A stretch of DNA of 64,000 nt from an uncultured Prevotellaceae bacterium (GTDB taxonomy: Bacteria; Bacteroidota; Bacteroidia; Bacteroidales; Bacteroidaceae). A model generated the notes under the pieces. That model searched no databases. It was not told where the DNA came from and saw only the letters and a program-made list of their open reading frames with translations. The stretch lies in NCBI GenBank assembly GCA_900315075.1, contig OMXV01000026.1, forward strand, positions 1-64,000. The letters run 5' to 3'. Of the stretch, positions 35,420 to 44,242 are shown one piece after another. Position 1 is the first letter of the stretch, and the number at the start of each line of letters is the position of its first letter. The translations under genes were made by a program, and so were the position numbers.

Positions 35420-35687
35420 TATTGAAGATTGAAAATGAAAAGTAGTTAAAGGGTAGTTAAAAAGTAGTTAAAGGGTAGTTAAAGGGACAATACCATTGAG
35501 GATTGAAAGGGTAGTTAAAAGGGAGCTAAAAAGGAGTTAAAGGGACAATACCATTGGGGATTGGAAATGGAAAATTGAGATTTGAGATTTGTAACCGCAA
35601 CAGTGTTGCGGTAAAGGAGAACACTTGTAACTCCTAACTCTTAACTTCTAACTCTTAACTCCTAACTAACGCACCCCCTCTCACCTC
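35420..35687 (-). repeat. 11-bp array plus CTAACTC heptamer block
   Basis: From left: a CTTCAAT tail and two sentences of TAGTTAAAGGG units each ending GGGACAATACCATT (35425-35555), a GAGATTTGAGATTTG run, then CTAACTCTTAACTTC heptamers and CCTCTCACCTCTC up to and into the aat stop codon. It is the 5' array of the YqiA-like gene on one side and the 3' block of aat on the other. Both genes read leftward. Confidence 0.85.
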
Positions 35688-36338
35688 TCATTCTCCCTCG
35701 TCTCTAATTTTTTTCAAATAATCATCATAGGGGATGTAGCGGCCACCCATAGAGCGCAGATGAGGCGTTTCCAATTGGCAGTCGATGATGGTGCCACCAT
35801 GTTCCTCCATAAACTGTGCCAAGAGGATGAGCGCCATTTTGCTGGCACTGGGAACGAGTGAAAACATACTCTCTCCGAAGAATGCCTTACCGATAGTCAC
35901 ACCATAGAGGCCACCCACCAGGCGGCTACCTTCCCACACCTCCACACTGGCAGCGAAACCCTGTCGATGCAGTTCGGTGTAAGCATTTATCATATCCGGT
36001 CCGAGCCAAGCCCCATTCTCATCTATGCGGAGTTTGCTGCACTCATGAATGACGCCGTCGAAATCTTGGTTGATAGTGACCTTATATCGCTCTTTATTGA
36101 ACAGTGTCCGCATGGAGTGAGAGACATGTATCTCTTTGGGGAAGATGACAAATCTCATCATCGGACAATACCATCTGATTTGATCAGCGTCACGGAACGA
36201 ATACCATGGGAAAAAGCCATAGCTGTAGGCCAGCAGCAGGCGATCGACCGACAAGTCTCCACCGACGGCAATTAGTCCGTCATCCTCTCCGTAATGTGGG
36301 TCGGGGAATGTCAAGCTATCATCGAGTTGGAAAATCAT
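35688..36338 (-). CDS. aat: leucyl/phenylalanyl-tRNA-protein transferase
   Basis: 216 residues. Adds Leu or Phe to N-terminal Arg/Lys, creating bacterial N-degrons. Family motifs: FPDPHYGEDDGLIAVGGDLSVDRLLLAYSYGFFPW, WYCPMMRFVIFP, GFAASVEVWEGSRLVGGLYGV, and the GESMFS and DCQLETPHLRSMGG ends. Its ATG overlaps the clpA stop in an ATGA, so it is translated with clpA. The stop TGA is the first TGAGAGG unit of the following repeat block. Confidence 0.96.
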   Translation of the reverse strand: MIFQLDDSLTFPDPHYGEDDGLIAVGGDLSVDRLLLAYSYGFFPWYSFRDADQIRWYCPMMRFVIFPKEIHVSHSMRTLFNKERYKVTINQDFDGVIHECSKLRIDENGAWLGPDMINAYTELHRQGFAASVEVWEGSRLVGGLYGVTIGKAFFGESMFSLVPSASKMALILLAQFMEEHGGTIIDCQLETPHLRSMGGRYIPYDDYLKKIRDEGE

Positions 36339-38542
36339 ACGAGTATCAGTTTTTCGTCTTTCAGTCCGATGGTGACATCACCACCATTTTTCAGTTTACC
36401 GAAGAGAATCTCACGCATGAGGAGCGGTTTCACCTCCCGACCGATAACACGGTCGATTTCCCTGGCACCATACTCACGTGTAAAGCCTTTGTCGAGAAGC
36501 ATCGCACGTGCTTCGTTGGTAAGTGTCATCACCACCTTGCGCGCATCGAGCAGTTTCTGAAGCTGTCGAAGTTTCTTGTCGAGAATAAGTCCAGCCATGG
36601 TACGGTCCATGTCGTTGAACACGACGGTACCCGTCAGGCGGTTGATAAATTCGGGCTTGAATGTCTTCTTCACCTGTCGTAGCATAGCCTCACCGGCCGG
36701 GACATGGTTGCCAAAGCCTATCGATGCCTGAGCAGCATATTGTGCGCCGGCATTCGAGGTCATGATGAGCACCACATTGCGGAAATCGGCCTTTCGTCCC
36801 TTGTTGTCGGTCAGTCGGGCATAGTCCATCACCTGTAGGAGGATGTTGTAGATGTCGGGGTGGGCCTTTTCGATTTCGTCGAGCAGCAGCACGCAATTGG
36901 GCGATTTCCTGATGGCGTCGGTGAGCAATCCTCCGTCTTCATAGCCCACATATCCCGCTGGCGAACCGATGAGTTTTGCCACGGTATGTTTCTCGGTGTA
37001 TTCGCTCATGTCGAAGCGCACGAGCGAGATGCCCATCTCTGCCGCCAACACCTTCGCCACCTCGGTCTTTCCCACCCCCGTAGGACCTACGAAGAGCAAC
37101 GAAGCCAACGGTTTCTCGTCGTCGATGATACCCGCCTTCGACATCTGTATGGCTTCTACCACCTGTCTGACGGCCTCATCCTGTCCATATACCTGTGCAC
37201 TCACCCGCTCATAGAGCGTTTCGAGCGACGCATTGTCGTCGTCGTTCATGGCCAAGGTGTCCACCTTGCAGATTTTTGCCAGAACATCGGCAATGAGCGG
37301 TTTATCTACGATAGCACCTTCGTCTGTAGGATGCATTTCTCGCCATGCCCCCGCCTCATCGATCAGGTCGATAGCCTTGTCGGGTAGAAAACGATCGCTC
37401 AGATGTTTTGCACTGGCTTTAACGGCAAACTCCAATGCCTCGTCGGTATAGGTGACATGATGATATTGCTCATAGCGTGGGCGCAGGTCGCGCAGGATAG
37501 CAATGGTCTCATCCACAGTCGGCTCATCGATGTCTATTTGCTGGAAGCGCCGCACGATGCCTTTGCTTCGCGAGAAATAGCGATTGTATTCTTCGTATGT
37601 AGTAGAACCGATAAAGCGGATGTCGCCTCCTTCAAGGTATGGTTTGAGCATGTTGGAGGCATCCATGGAACCTTCGCCTGTCTGTCCAGCTCCCACAAGG
37701 GTATGGATTTCGTCGATATAGACGATAGCGTTGCCTTCTTTCTTGATCCCATCCATGACAGACTTCAATCGCTTTTCGAAATCACCACGGAATTGTGTGC
37801 CGGCGAGCATTGTTCCCAAATCAACTTGGTAGATATGGCTGCCCTTAAGGCGTTCTGGCACTTTTCCTTCGTTGATTCTTGCTGCCAGACCATAGACGAG
37901 TGCCGTCTTTCCCACACCAGGTTCACCAATATGCAATGGGTTGTTTTTCTCACGTCGGCAGAGCACTTGTATGGTGCGTTCCAGTTCGGTGTCACGGCCG
38001 ATAAGTGGATTGTGGGAGTCGAGGTGGTCGTTGATGCAAGTCACAAGCTGTCGCCAGGCTTCATCGGGAGAAGGTTCGTCTTCGGCATCTCGTTCATCTG
38101 TGGTCTCATATGCCGAAACGATGGTACTCATGAATGCAGCTTGATCAGTACCAATCATTTGTTTCAGCAAATAACAAGCCTGAGAGTCTTCCAATTCAAG
38201 GATTCCTTGTACGAGGTGTGGCACATCCATTACCTCGGCACTGGAGAAGCGTACCTGGTTGTATGCTGTTTCCAATACCTCGTCCATCTGCACGGAAGGT
38301 GTGGGGGCATATTTCACATCGTCGGGCACACGTTCCATCTCCTTGAGCAGGTCGTCAAGCTTTTTCTTCAACGGACGCTGGTCGAACATGGCATCTTTTA
38401 GTGCTGCGGCAAACTGTTCCTGGTCTAAGAGCACACGCAGCATGTGTTCAGGAGTGATAAACTCATGACGATATTGTTGGCAAAGTCGTACGGTTTCCGT
38501 AAAAACCTTGTTAACATCTGGTGAATTATTTATCTGGGGCAT
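36335..38542 (-). CDS. clpA: ATP-dependent Clp protease ATP-binding subunit ClpA
   Basis: 735 residues: an N-terminal double ClpN repeat (about residues 1-150), AAA-1 with P-loop GEPGVGKT near residue 206, and AAA-2 with GPTGVGKT near residue 486; no ClpB-type middle domain. Unfolds substrates for ClpP. ClpP is not in the window. Between aat and clpS on the same strand, it completes an N-degron set of transferase, unfoldase and adaptor. Confidence 0.95.
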   Translation of the reverse strand: MPQINNSPDVNKVFTETVRLCQQYRHEFITPEHMLRVLLDQEQFAAALKDAMFDQRPLKKKLDDLLKEMERVPDDVKYAPTPSVQMDEVLETAYNQVRFSSAEVMDVPHLVQGILELEDSQACYLLKQMIGTDQAAFMSTIVSAYETTDERDAEDEPSPDEAWRQLVTCINDHLDSHNPLIGRDTELERTIQVLCRREKNNPLHIGEPGVGKTALVYGLAARINEGKVPERLKGSHIYQVDLGTMLAGTQFRGDFEKRLKSVMDGIKKEGNAIVYIDEIHTLVGAGQTGEGSMDASNMLKPYLEGGDIRFIGSTTYEEYNRYFSRSKGIVRRFQQIDIDEPTVDETIAILRDLRPRYEQYHHVTYTDEALEFAVKASAKHLSDRFLPDKAIDLIDEAGAWREMHPTDEGAIVDKPLIADVLAKICKVDTLAMNDDDNASLETLYERVSAQVYGQDEAVRQVVEAIQMSKAGIIDDEKPLASLLFVGPTGVGKTEVAKVLAAEMGISLVRFDMSEYTEKHTVAKLIGSPAGYVGYEDGGLLTDAIRKSPNCVLLLDEIEKAHPDIYNILLQVMDYARLTDNKGRKADFRNVVLIMTSNAGAQYAAQASIGFGNHVPAGEAMLRQVKKTFKPEFINRLTGTVVFNDMDRTMAGLILDKKLRQLQKLLDARKVVMTLTNEARAMLLDKGFTREYGAREIDRVIGREVKPLLMREILFGKLKNGGDVTIGLKDEKLILV

Positions 38543-38549
38543 TATTTGG

Positions 38550-38741
38550 GATTTAAAGTTAGAAGTGACTTAGTGGTAAGAGGTGAGAGGTAAGGGGTGA
38601 GAGAATACTCGGAATACTCAGAATGCTCGGAATGCTCGGAATACTCAGAATATTCGGAATACTTAAAAACTCATCATATCACTCCCCTCGCCTTTCGGAG
38701 AGGGGGTGGGGGGTGAGGCTTTTAATAACTTGTCAACTTTT
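38550..38741 (+). repeat. mosaic repeat block, second copy of the order at 32.9 kb
   Basis: GTTAGAAGTGACTTAGTGGTAAG, GGTGAGA heptamers, seven GGAATACTC-type nonamers (38605-38665), ACTCATCATATCACTCCCC, REP-like hairpin CCCCTC (38684-38689) with GAGGGG (38700-38705), GGTGAGGCT, AACTTGTCAACTT. It fills the space between clpS and clpA and abuts the clpS stop. Confidence 0.9.
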
Positions 38742-39044
38742 TCATTCCGGTGCATAGGTGAGGCGGAGGGGATAGCCTTCATCACGTGCCATCTGTGTGG
38801 CACGGCGCACCTTTGAAACGGCTACATCGTAACTATATACCCCAACCACAGCCTTGTCACTATGGTGTACTTTGAGCATGAGAGCTTCAGCCTCTGCATC
38901 ATTTTTGAAGAACACCACTTTGAGTACCATCACCACGAATTCCATCGTGGTGAAGTCGTCGTTGTAGATAGTCACCTTGTAACGCTTTGGTTCTTTGGTG
39001 TTGGTGTGTTGCCGTTCTTTGACGGATGATTGTTCTTGGGGCAT
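38742..39044 (-). CDS. clpS: ClpS N-degron adaptor
   Basis: 100 residues. Core ClpS signature YKVTIYNDDFTTMEFVVMVLKVVFFKNDAEA, the MLKVHHSDKAVVGVYSYDVA stretch and a charged flexible N-terminus. It hands N-degron substrates to ClpA. It lies 200 bp upstream of clpA with a repeat block between, so separate or processed transcripts are possible. Confidence 0.95.
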   Translation of the reverse strand: MPQEQSSVKERQHTNTKEPKRYKVTIYNDDFTTMEFVVMVLKVVFFKNDAEAEALMLKVHHSDKAVVGVYSYDVAVSKVRRATQMARDEGYPLRLTYAPE

Positions 39045-39145
39045 GTGACTAATTAGAAGTTAGTGATTTGAAACTGTTCCAATTTCAGAGGTGTAGCCGT
39101 TTTTCATCAGACATCGTCTGACAATTTTCAATCTTCAATTTTCAA

Positions 39146-39757
39146 TTACAAAAATAATATGCTTTCATTGCCTTCGTTGAAGAGCAGGTCGAGGATACTC
39201 AGATTGGGTAGAAAGCCGTGTTTCTGTTCAAAGACTTGATAATATTTTCTTGGGATAAATTCAGTATCGGGTAGTGGGCGTTTGGGTCGGATGGTCTCAC
39301 GGAAGTCGGCGACATCAGGTGTGACGCTGGTTTGGTAGTTTGTGGTGCGCTCCATTCTTGGTTCAATGTCGAGCAATTCACACATTTTGCTGGTGATGGC
39401 TTCGTTGAAGTCTATCAGGAACCCCCATCGTTGCTCGAAGAATGGGCGTAGGTCATCGGCATAGAACTCAAAGAACGGCGAACTGTTATAGGCACTTTGT
39501 ATAGCATTCCAGTGTAGGTGCCGCCAGTTGCCATGTTCGCTGATTCTGATGTCTTGTGTCAGCGTTTTGTTGCCATCGTGGGTCACGGGAATCGTCAAGG
39601 CCTGTATGCCATCGGTGGTGGCAATGACGCAGCGGTTGCGGTAGGTCTGTTTTTGGAAGTTCTCCATGCACTCCACCTGTACTAAATCATACCGGTGCAG
39701 TTTTTGATACCACTGCACCGGTCCGAAATAAGTTGTAGAGAGTAGGCAAGTGGTCAT
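39146..39757 (-). CDS. WbqC-family protein
   Basis: 203 residues. Features of the WbqC-like family (often in polysaccharide or signal peptidase loci): TTYFGPVQWYQKLHRYD at the N-terminus, then NRCVIATTDGIQALTIPV and a WRHLHWNAIQSAYNSSPFFEFY stretch. Function unproved. Its ATG overlaps the lepB stop by 4 bp, so it is translated with lepB. Confidence 0.85.
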   Translation of the reverse strand: MTTCLLSTTYFGPVQWYQKLHRYDLVQVECMENFQKQTYRNRCVIATTDGIQALTIPVTHDGNKTLTQDIRISEHGNWRHLHWNAIQSAYNSSPFFEFYADDLRPFFEQRWGFLIDFNEAITSKMCELLDIEPRMERTTNYQTSVTPDVADFRETIRPKRPLPDTEFIPRKYYQVFEQKHGFLPNLSILDLLFNEGNESILFL

Positions 39758-41235
39758 TTGATGTTGTCAACACAGTTGAACAGACGTCCCCAGCGTATTT
39801 TGGGTCCTACTTCTCCAGAGGGTCTCAGAGAGAGCCAGATGAAGATGGGCTTACCCACGACATGGTCCTCGGGTACAAAACCCCAGTAGCGTGAGTCGAG
39901 CGAGTTGTGTCGGTTGTCACCCATCATCCAGTAGTAATCCATTTTGAAGGTATAGCTGGTAGCCTCCTTGTCGTTGATATATATCTTGCCGTTCTTCACT
40001 TCCAGTTTATTATCCTCATAGACACGGATAGGCCGCTCATAGACTGCGATATTGCTCATGTCGAGTTGAATGGTTTTTCCTTTGGCGGGAATTTCCACTG
40101 GTCCATAGTTGTCGCGTGTCCAGTGATGGTGACCGGTCAGAGGATAGACTTTACCGCTGTCCAAATGATCGTCGTCTGTAACAATTTTTATGTCTGCTAC
40201 GATATCCGGGCGTTTCTTTAAAGCCTCATATGTGGCTTTGGTCATGGGAATCACACGATATTTGACACTGATAGTCTGTCCATCGGAATTGGTTTCCCAT
40301 CTATCTAAGGCTGGATGTTCCAAATCTTCATTGGTAATACCCAATTCAACCATCAGTTCCTCGGGGATTTCCTGATTGAGGCGTACCAAGTAGGTATATT
40401 GCACATTGTCGGGTTCCTTGTTGGCTTTACCATCGAGATAGATTATTTTGTCTTTGATTTCCAACTTCTGTCCTGGCAGTCCCACGCATCGTTTTACATA
40501 ATTTTCACGGCGGTCGGTGGGTCGTGAGAACACGTCACCATACTCCACAGGATTGCTTTTAATCACATTAGCACCATAGTCGAGCACAGCATGATAGAGG
40601 TCCCATTGTTGCTGAGGCGACAGGGAGTCAGCTTGCATATTGAGTCCCCCGCCCAGTTGATAGCAGGCTTGATAATAGTCTTGTGCCTGGTACCGGTCAG
40701 CACGCATCACACTGTCGCCGGCGGGATAGTTGAACACCACGATGTCGTTGAGCTCCACATTTCCAAGGCCCTTCACACGACGGTAGTCCCAATGAGGCCA
40801 TTCGATATACGATTTTGTGCCAAAGATGGGCAGCGTGTGCTGTGTGAGTGGCATGGTGAGTGGTGTCTGTGGGATACGTGGACCATAGCTCAGTTTACTC
40901 ACGAAGAGGTAGTCACCACGTAGGAGCGACTTCTCTAATGAACTGGATGGGATGACGTAGTTTTGGAAGAAAAAGAGGTTGATGAAATACACTGCCACGA
41001 GCGCAAAGACGATGGCATCGACCCAACTCATGATAAAGCGTATGGGACCCTCACGGTCTTTCCACCACTGCCAATTGATTTTCTTGGTGAAATATATGTC
41101 ATAGATAAATGGTACTACTAAAAGTCCCCACCAGCTTTTCACCCAATAAAGGAACAGCAGGTAGGGTATGAGCACGAGGAGGAATTTAATCCACTGCTTT
41201 TTCTTGCTGAGGTTTGCTTTTCTCTTGTCTATCAT
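39754..41235 (-). CDS. lepB: signal peptidase I
   Basis: 493 residues, membrane enzyme that removes signal peptides. Two N-terminal spans (LLVLIPYLLFLYWV; VDAIVFALVAVYFINLFFF), then the catalytic Ser region YVIPSSSLEKSLLRGDYLFV, the Lys region KRCVGLPGQKLEIK, and GDNRHNSLDSRYWGFVPEDHVVG. It is longer than the E. coli enzyme (324), mainly from insertions between the boxes, a usual Bacteroidetes form. Neighbours dapB upstream and wbqC-like downstream form a leftward series. Confidence 0.95.
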   Translation of the reverse strand: MIDKRKANLSKKKQWIKFLLVLIPYLLFLYWVKSWWGLLVVPFIYDIYFTKKINWQWWKDREGPIRFIMSWVDAIVFALVAVYFINLFFFQNYVIPSSSLEKSLLRGDYLFVSKLSYGPRIPQTPLTMPLTQHTLPIFGTKSYIEWPHWDYRRVKGLGNVELNDIVVFNYPAGDSVMRADRYQAQDYYQACYQLGGGLNMQADSLSPQQQWDLYHAVLDYGANVIKSNPVEYGDVFSRPTDRRENYVKRCVGLPGQKLEIKDKIIYLDGKANKEPDNVQYTYLVRLNQEIPEELMVELGITNEDLEHPALDRWETNSDGQTISVKYRVIPMTKATYEALKKRPDIVADIKIVTDDDHLDSGKVYPLTGHHHWTRDNYGPVEIPAKGKTIQLDMSNIAVYERPIRVYEDNKLEVKNGKIYINDKEATSYTFKMDYYWMMGDNRHNSLDSRYWGFVPEDHVVGKPIFIWLSLRPSGEVGPKIRWGRLFNCVDNIK

Positions 41236-41257
41236 ATTATAAGCTTATGAATTTTTG

Positions 41258-41340
41258 GGTATTCTGAATTATCTGAGTAATCTGAGTATTCCGAATAATC
41301 TGAGTATTCCGAGTATTCTGAGTATTCTCTCACCACTTAC
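41258..41340 (-). repeat. 9-bp TCTGAGTAT array (family B)
   Basis: About seven nonamers (ATTCTGAAT, ATCTGAGTA, ATTCCGAGT) followed by a CTCACCACTTACCACTAA heptamer stretch that abuts the dapB stop codon. On the coding strand of dapB and lepB it reads GGAATACTC. Confidence 0.85.
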
Positions 41341-41342
41341 CA

Positions 41343-42104
41343 CTAATAATCAAAATTGAACAAGTCTTTGGTGGTGAGCAAGCCATTGTGTGTGGCCGTG
41401 TATTCCGCTGCCAAGACAGCCCCTAATGCAAAGCCCTTGCGCGAATGGGCATCATGGGTGATGGTGATGCTGTCGGCCTCTGAGTCATAGCAGATACTGT
41501 GAATACCCGGAACCTCATCACGACGGATGCTACTGACGGCCAGTTGGTCGGGCGCGCACTCACTGCTGCCACTGACAGTGCCATCGGGAGCTTGAAGCGT
41601 ACCTTTCACCCATTCATTTTTGCGGTCCAGGCATGCCACCAAGTCTTCTGCCAGTGTAATGGCTGTGCCTGAGGGAGCATCGAGTTTATGAATGTGGTGT
41701 GTCTCCTCCATTTTCACATCATACTGGGGGAAACCATTCATGATTTTGGCCAGATAGCGGTTGACAGCCGAAAAGATGGCTACACCGATGGAGAAATTGG
41801 ATGCCCAAAAGAGTGTCTGTCCACCTTCGGAACACAATCGCCGTACGTCGTCACCATGGTCGTCCATCCATCCTGTGGAGCCTGAAACCACTTTGACATT
41901 CTTGGCGAAAGCTTTCAGGTAATTACCGTATGCCGCGGCTGGTGCGGTAAACTCAATGGCTACATCCGCCGATGCGAATGCCTCCGACTCAAAATCTTCC
42001 TGATTGTCGATATCGATGATACTGACAATCTCATGACCACGTGCCAGGGCTATCTGCTCTATCATCTTGCCCATCTTGCCGTAGCCTATCAGTGCTATTT
42101 TCAT
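41343..42104 (-). CDS. dapB: 4-hydroxy-tetrahydrodipicolinate reductase
   Basis: 253 residues; NAD(P)H-dependent step of lysine and diaminopimelate synthesis. N-terminal nucleotide-binding GYGKMGKMIE, the VSGSTGW strand, SNFSIGVAIF, and the EETHHIHKLDAPSGTA active-site stretch. Length is normal. A good promoter lies upstream and a 5' leader of about 55 nt contains a small GTAGGT/ACCTAC stem. Confidence 0.95.
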   Translation of the reverse strand: MKIALIGYGKMGKMIEQIALARGHEIVSIIDIDNQEDFESEAFASADVAIEFTAPAAAYGNYLKAFAKNVKVVSGSTGWMDDHGDDVRRLCSEGGQTLFWASNFSIGVAIFSAVNRYLAKIMNGFPQYDVKMEETHHIHKLDAPSGTAITLAEDLVACLDRKNEWVKGTLQAPDGTVSGSSECAPDQLAVSSIRRDEVPGIHSICYDSEADSITITHDAHSRKGFALGAVLAAEYTATHNGLLTTKDLFNFDY

Positions 42105-42168
42105 TGTCTTGTAGCTGTTTGTCGTTAATTATGTAGGTATTTAAAAAACACACCTACTTTATCGGCTG

Positions 42169-42199
42169 CAAAATTAGGCATTTTCGCAAACATATCAAA
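42169..42199 (-). promoter_or_regulatory. Bacteroidetes-type promoter of dapB
   Basis: Minus strand TTTG (42199-42196), 19 bp, TAATTTTG (42176-42169). Both elements and the spacing match the consensus. A GTAGGT (42133-42138) / ACCTAC (42152-42157) stem lies in the leader. Confidence 0.65.
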
Positions 42200-42322
42200 G
42201 AAACCACCCTGATGATTACATCTCAAGAATTGTAAAAGTATTTAAAATATGTTTGTTTTTGCTATTTTGAAGTATCTATGTGTGATAAATATCAACTCAA
42301 AGAAACAGTGTAAAAGAGATTA

Positions 42323-42355
42323 TTTGTGTATTCTCGTTTTTTTTTCTTACTTTTG
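42323..42355 (+). promoter_or_regulatory. Bacteroidetes-type promoter of the DUF2851 gene
   Basis: TTTG (42323-42326), 21 bp, TACTTTTG (42348-42355), 23 bp before the ATG. Both elements are exact. Confidence 0.65.
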
Positions 42356-42378
42356 TCGGTTGAAATAAAAACAACGTT

Positions 42379-43680
42379 ATGGAGGCATTGCTACACTATT
42401 GCTGGAAGCACAAGCTGCTGCCCTTGGGATGTTTGGAGACCACCGAAGGCCAGAAGGTAGAGGTGATAGACCCTGGCTTGCACAATATGCATGCTGGTCC
42501 CGATTTTTTCAATGCCAAGGTAAAGATTGATGGCACACTGTGGGTGGGAAATGTGGAAATCCATGAACATGCCAGCGACTGGTATGTCCATGGCCATGAC
42601 CATGATGCCGCCTACGACAATGTGGTGTTGCATGTGTGTGGTGATATCGACACGGTGGTAAAGACTCACAACGGGAATACCCCACCACAACTGCGTATTA
42701 CAGTGCCCCAATATGTTTCCGACCAATATCAGGAACTGCTTAACACCGACCGCTATCCACCTTGCTACAAAATCATCCCCCGACTTTCTCGTCTGACGGT
42801 GCATAGTTGGATGAGCGCCCTCCAGACGGAGCGATTGGAGCAAAAGACACGTGCCATCGCCCATAGGGTAAGACTCTGCGACGGTTCATGGGAGACAGGT
42901 TGTTTTGTAACCTTAGCACGTAACTATGGCTTTGGTGTAAATGGCGAGGCCTTCGAATTGTGGGCACAGAGCCTGCCTCCTCATGCCATGGATCATCACC
43001 GCGACGACTCCTTCCAAGTGGAAGCCGTCTTTATGGGACAGGCAGGTCTGCTGGAGCCAGAGTCCATCCCTGAACGCTATCGGGAAGCAGCTCTTACGGA
43101 AGGTTATTTCACCCGTCTTCGCAATGAGTACCTCTATCTGAGGCATAAGTTTGGCATGAAACCGATAGACCATACGCTGTGGAAATTCCTCCGTATGCGC
43201 CCACAAAACTTTCCGTATATTCGTATATCCCAACTTGCCAACCTCTACTGTTCGCGACGTGCCACCCTCAGTGAGTTGGTGGAATGTACTACCGTCAAAG
43301 AGCTTAACAAGGCGTTGTCCACCAATGTCTCACCCTATTGGGAAACGCACTATGTGTTTGGCAGTGTGAGCGACCACAGAGAAAAACGACTCTCACCCAC
43401 CTCCAAACGTCTGCTCATTATCAACACCGTCATCCCAGTGTTGTTTGCATACGGTCGTCATAAAGGCGACGAGCGTCTCTGCGATCGTGCATTCGACCTT
43501 TTAGAGCAACTGCAAGCCGAGGATAATAACATCGTGCGGATGTGGAACGAGTGCGGCCTCGACGTCGCCAATGCCGGCGACAGCCAGGCACTCATTCAAC
43601 TGAAGAAAGAATATTGCGACCGGCGTGACTGCCTGCGCTGCCGTATAGGATATGAATATTTGAAGAAAGTTGACGAATAG
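42379..43680 (+). CDS. DUF2851-family protein
   Basis: 433 residues, recognised by EALLHYCWKHKLLPLG, VIDPGLHNMHAGPDFFNAKVKIDG, VGNVEIHEHASDWYVHGHDHDAAYDNVVLHVCGD and a Cys-rich end (CDRRDCLRCRIGYEYLK). Conserved across Bacteroidetes, without an established function; the His-rich N-terminal part and the four Cys at the end suggest metal binding, and an N-terminal nuclease-like fold has been suggested only by analogy. It is followed directly by a 9-bp array and a thioesterase gene. Function left open. Confidence 0.85.
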   Translation: MEALLHYCWKHKLLPLGCLETTEGQKVEVIDPGLHNMHAGPDFFNAKVKIDGTLWVGNVEIHEHASDWYVHGHDHDAAYDNVVLHVCGDIDTVVKTHNGNTPPQLRITVPQYVSDQYQELLNTDRYPPCYKIIPRLSRLTVHSWMSALQTERLEQKTRAIAHRVRLCDGSWETGCFVTLARNYGFGVNGEAFELWAQSLPPHAMDHHRDDSFQVEAVFMGQAGLLEPESIPERYREAALTEGYFTRLRNEYLYLRHKFGMKPIDHTLWKFLRMRPQNFPYIRISQLANLYCSRRATLSELVECTTVKELNKALSTNVSPYWETHYVFGSVSDHREKRLSPTSKRLLIINTVIPVLFAYGRHKGDERLCDRAFDLLEQLQAEDNNIVRMWNECGLDVANAGDSQALIQLKKEYCDRRDCLRCRIGYEYLKKVDE

Positions 43681-43782
43681 ATGAGTAATCCGAATATTCC
43701 GAGTAATCCGAATATTCCGAGTAATCCGAGTAATCCGAGTAATCCGAATATTCCGAGTAATCCGAGTATTCCGGATACTTCA
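43681..43782 (+). repeat. 9-bp TCCGAGTAA array (family B)
   Basis: About ten nonamers alternating AATCCGAGT, AATCCGAAT and ATTCCGAGT, starting at the base after the DUF2851 stop codon and ending 15 bp before the thioesterase ATG. It is the longest and most regular copy of the family. Confidence 0.95.
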
Positions 43783-43796
43783 AAAAAACAATAATA

Positions 43797-44195
43797 ATGG
43801 ACTATATCTTTGAGACCCGCATGGAAGTGCGTGATTATGAATGTGATATCGAGGGCATTGTCAACAATGCCAACTACTTGCATTATATTGAGCATACCCG
43901 TCATTTGTTTCTGCGAAGCCTTGGAGTAAGCTTTGCCGAGATGCACGCCCGCGGTATTGATGCTGTGGTGGCACGCATGAGCATGCAATTCAAGATACCC
44001 CTGCGATGCGACGACGAATTTATCTCCCGTCTTGCCCTGCATAAGGAAGGCATCAAATATGTTTTTCATCAGGATATCTTCCGTGCTTCCGACGAGCGAC
44101 TGTCTTTCCGCAGCAAAGTGGAATTGGTGTGCTTAGTGAATGGCCAGCTATCCAATAGTCCTGAGTATGACGAGGTATTTAAGAAGTTTATATAG
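43797..44195 (+). CDS. 4HBT hotdog-fold acyl-CoA thioesterase
   Basis: 132 residues. Hotdog thioesterase of the YbgC/4-hydroxybenzoyl-CoA type: VRDYECDIEGIVNNANYLHYIEHTRHLFL, where the Asp and the following segment form the active site, then MSMQFKIPLRCDDEF. It hydrolyses acyl-CoA thioesters; the acyl group cannot be told. It has a 9-bp array in place of an obvious promoter and lies 47 bp before dprA. Confidence 0.85.
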   Translation: MDYIFETRMEVRDYECDIEGIVNNANYLHYIEHTRHLFLRSLGVSFAEMHARGIDAVVARMSMQFKIPLRCDDEFISRLALHKEGIKYVFHQDIFRASDERLSFRSKVELVCLVNGQLSNSPEYDEVFKKFI

Positions 44196-44242
44196 AAAAC
44201 GTAGATTGTAGGAATCTCCACCCCCTTGTCTAATTCCGATTC

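Noticed and set aside
43681-43782. Regular direct repeats that might be a CRISPR array
   Set aside because: Units of 9 bp follow each other without spacers, and no cas genes are nearby; the same holds for the other arrays.
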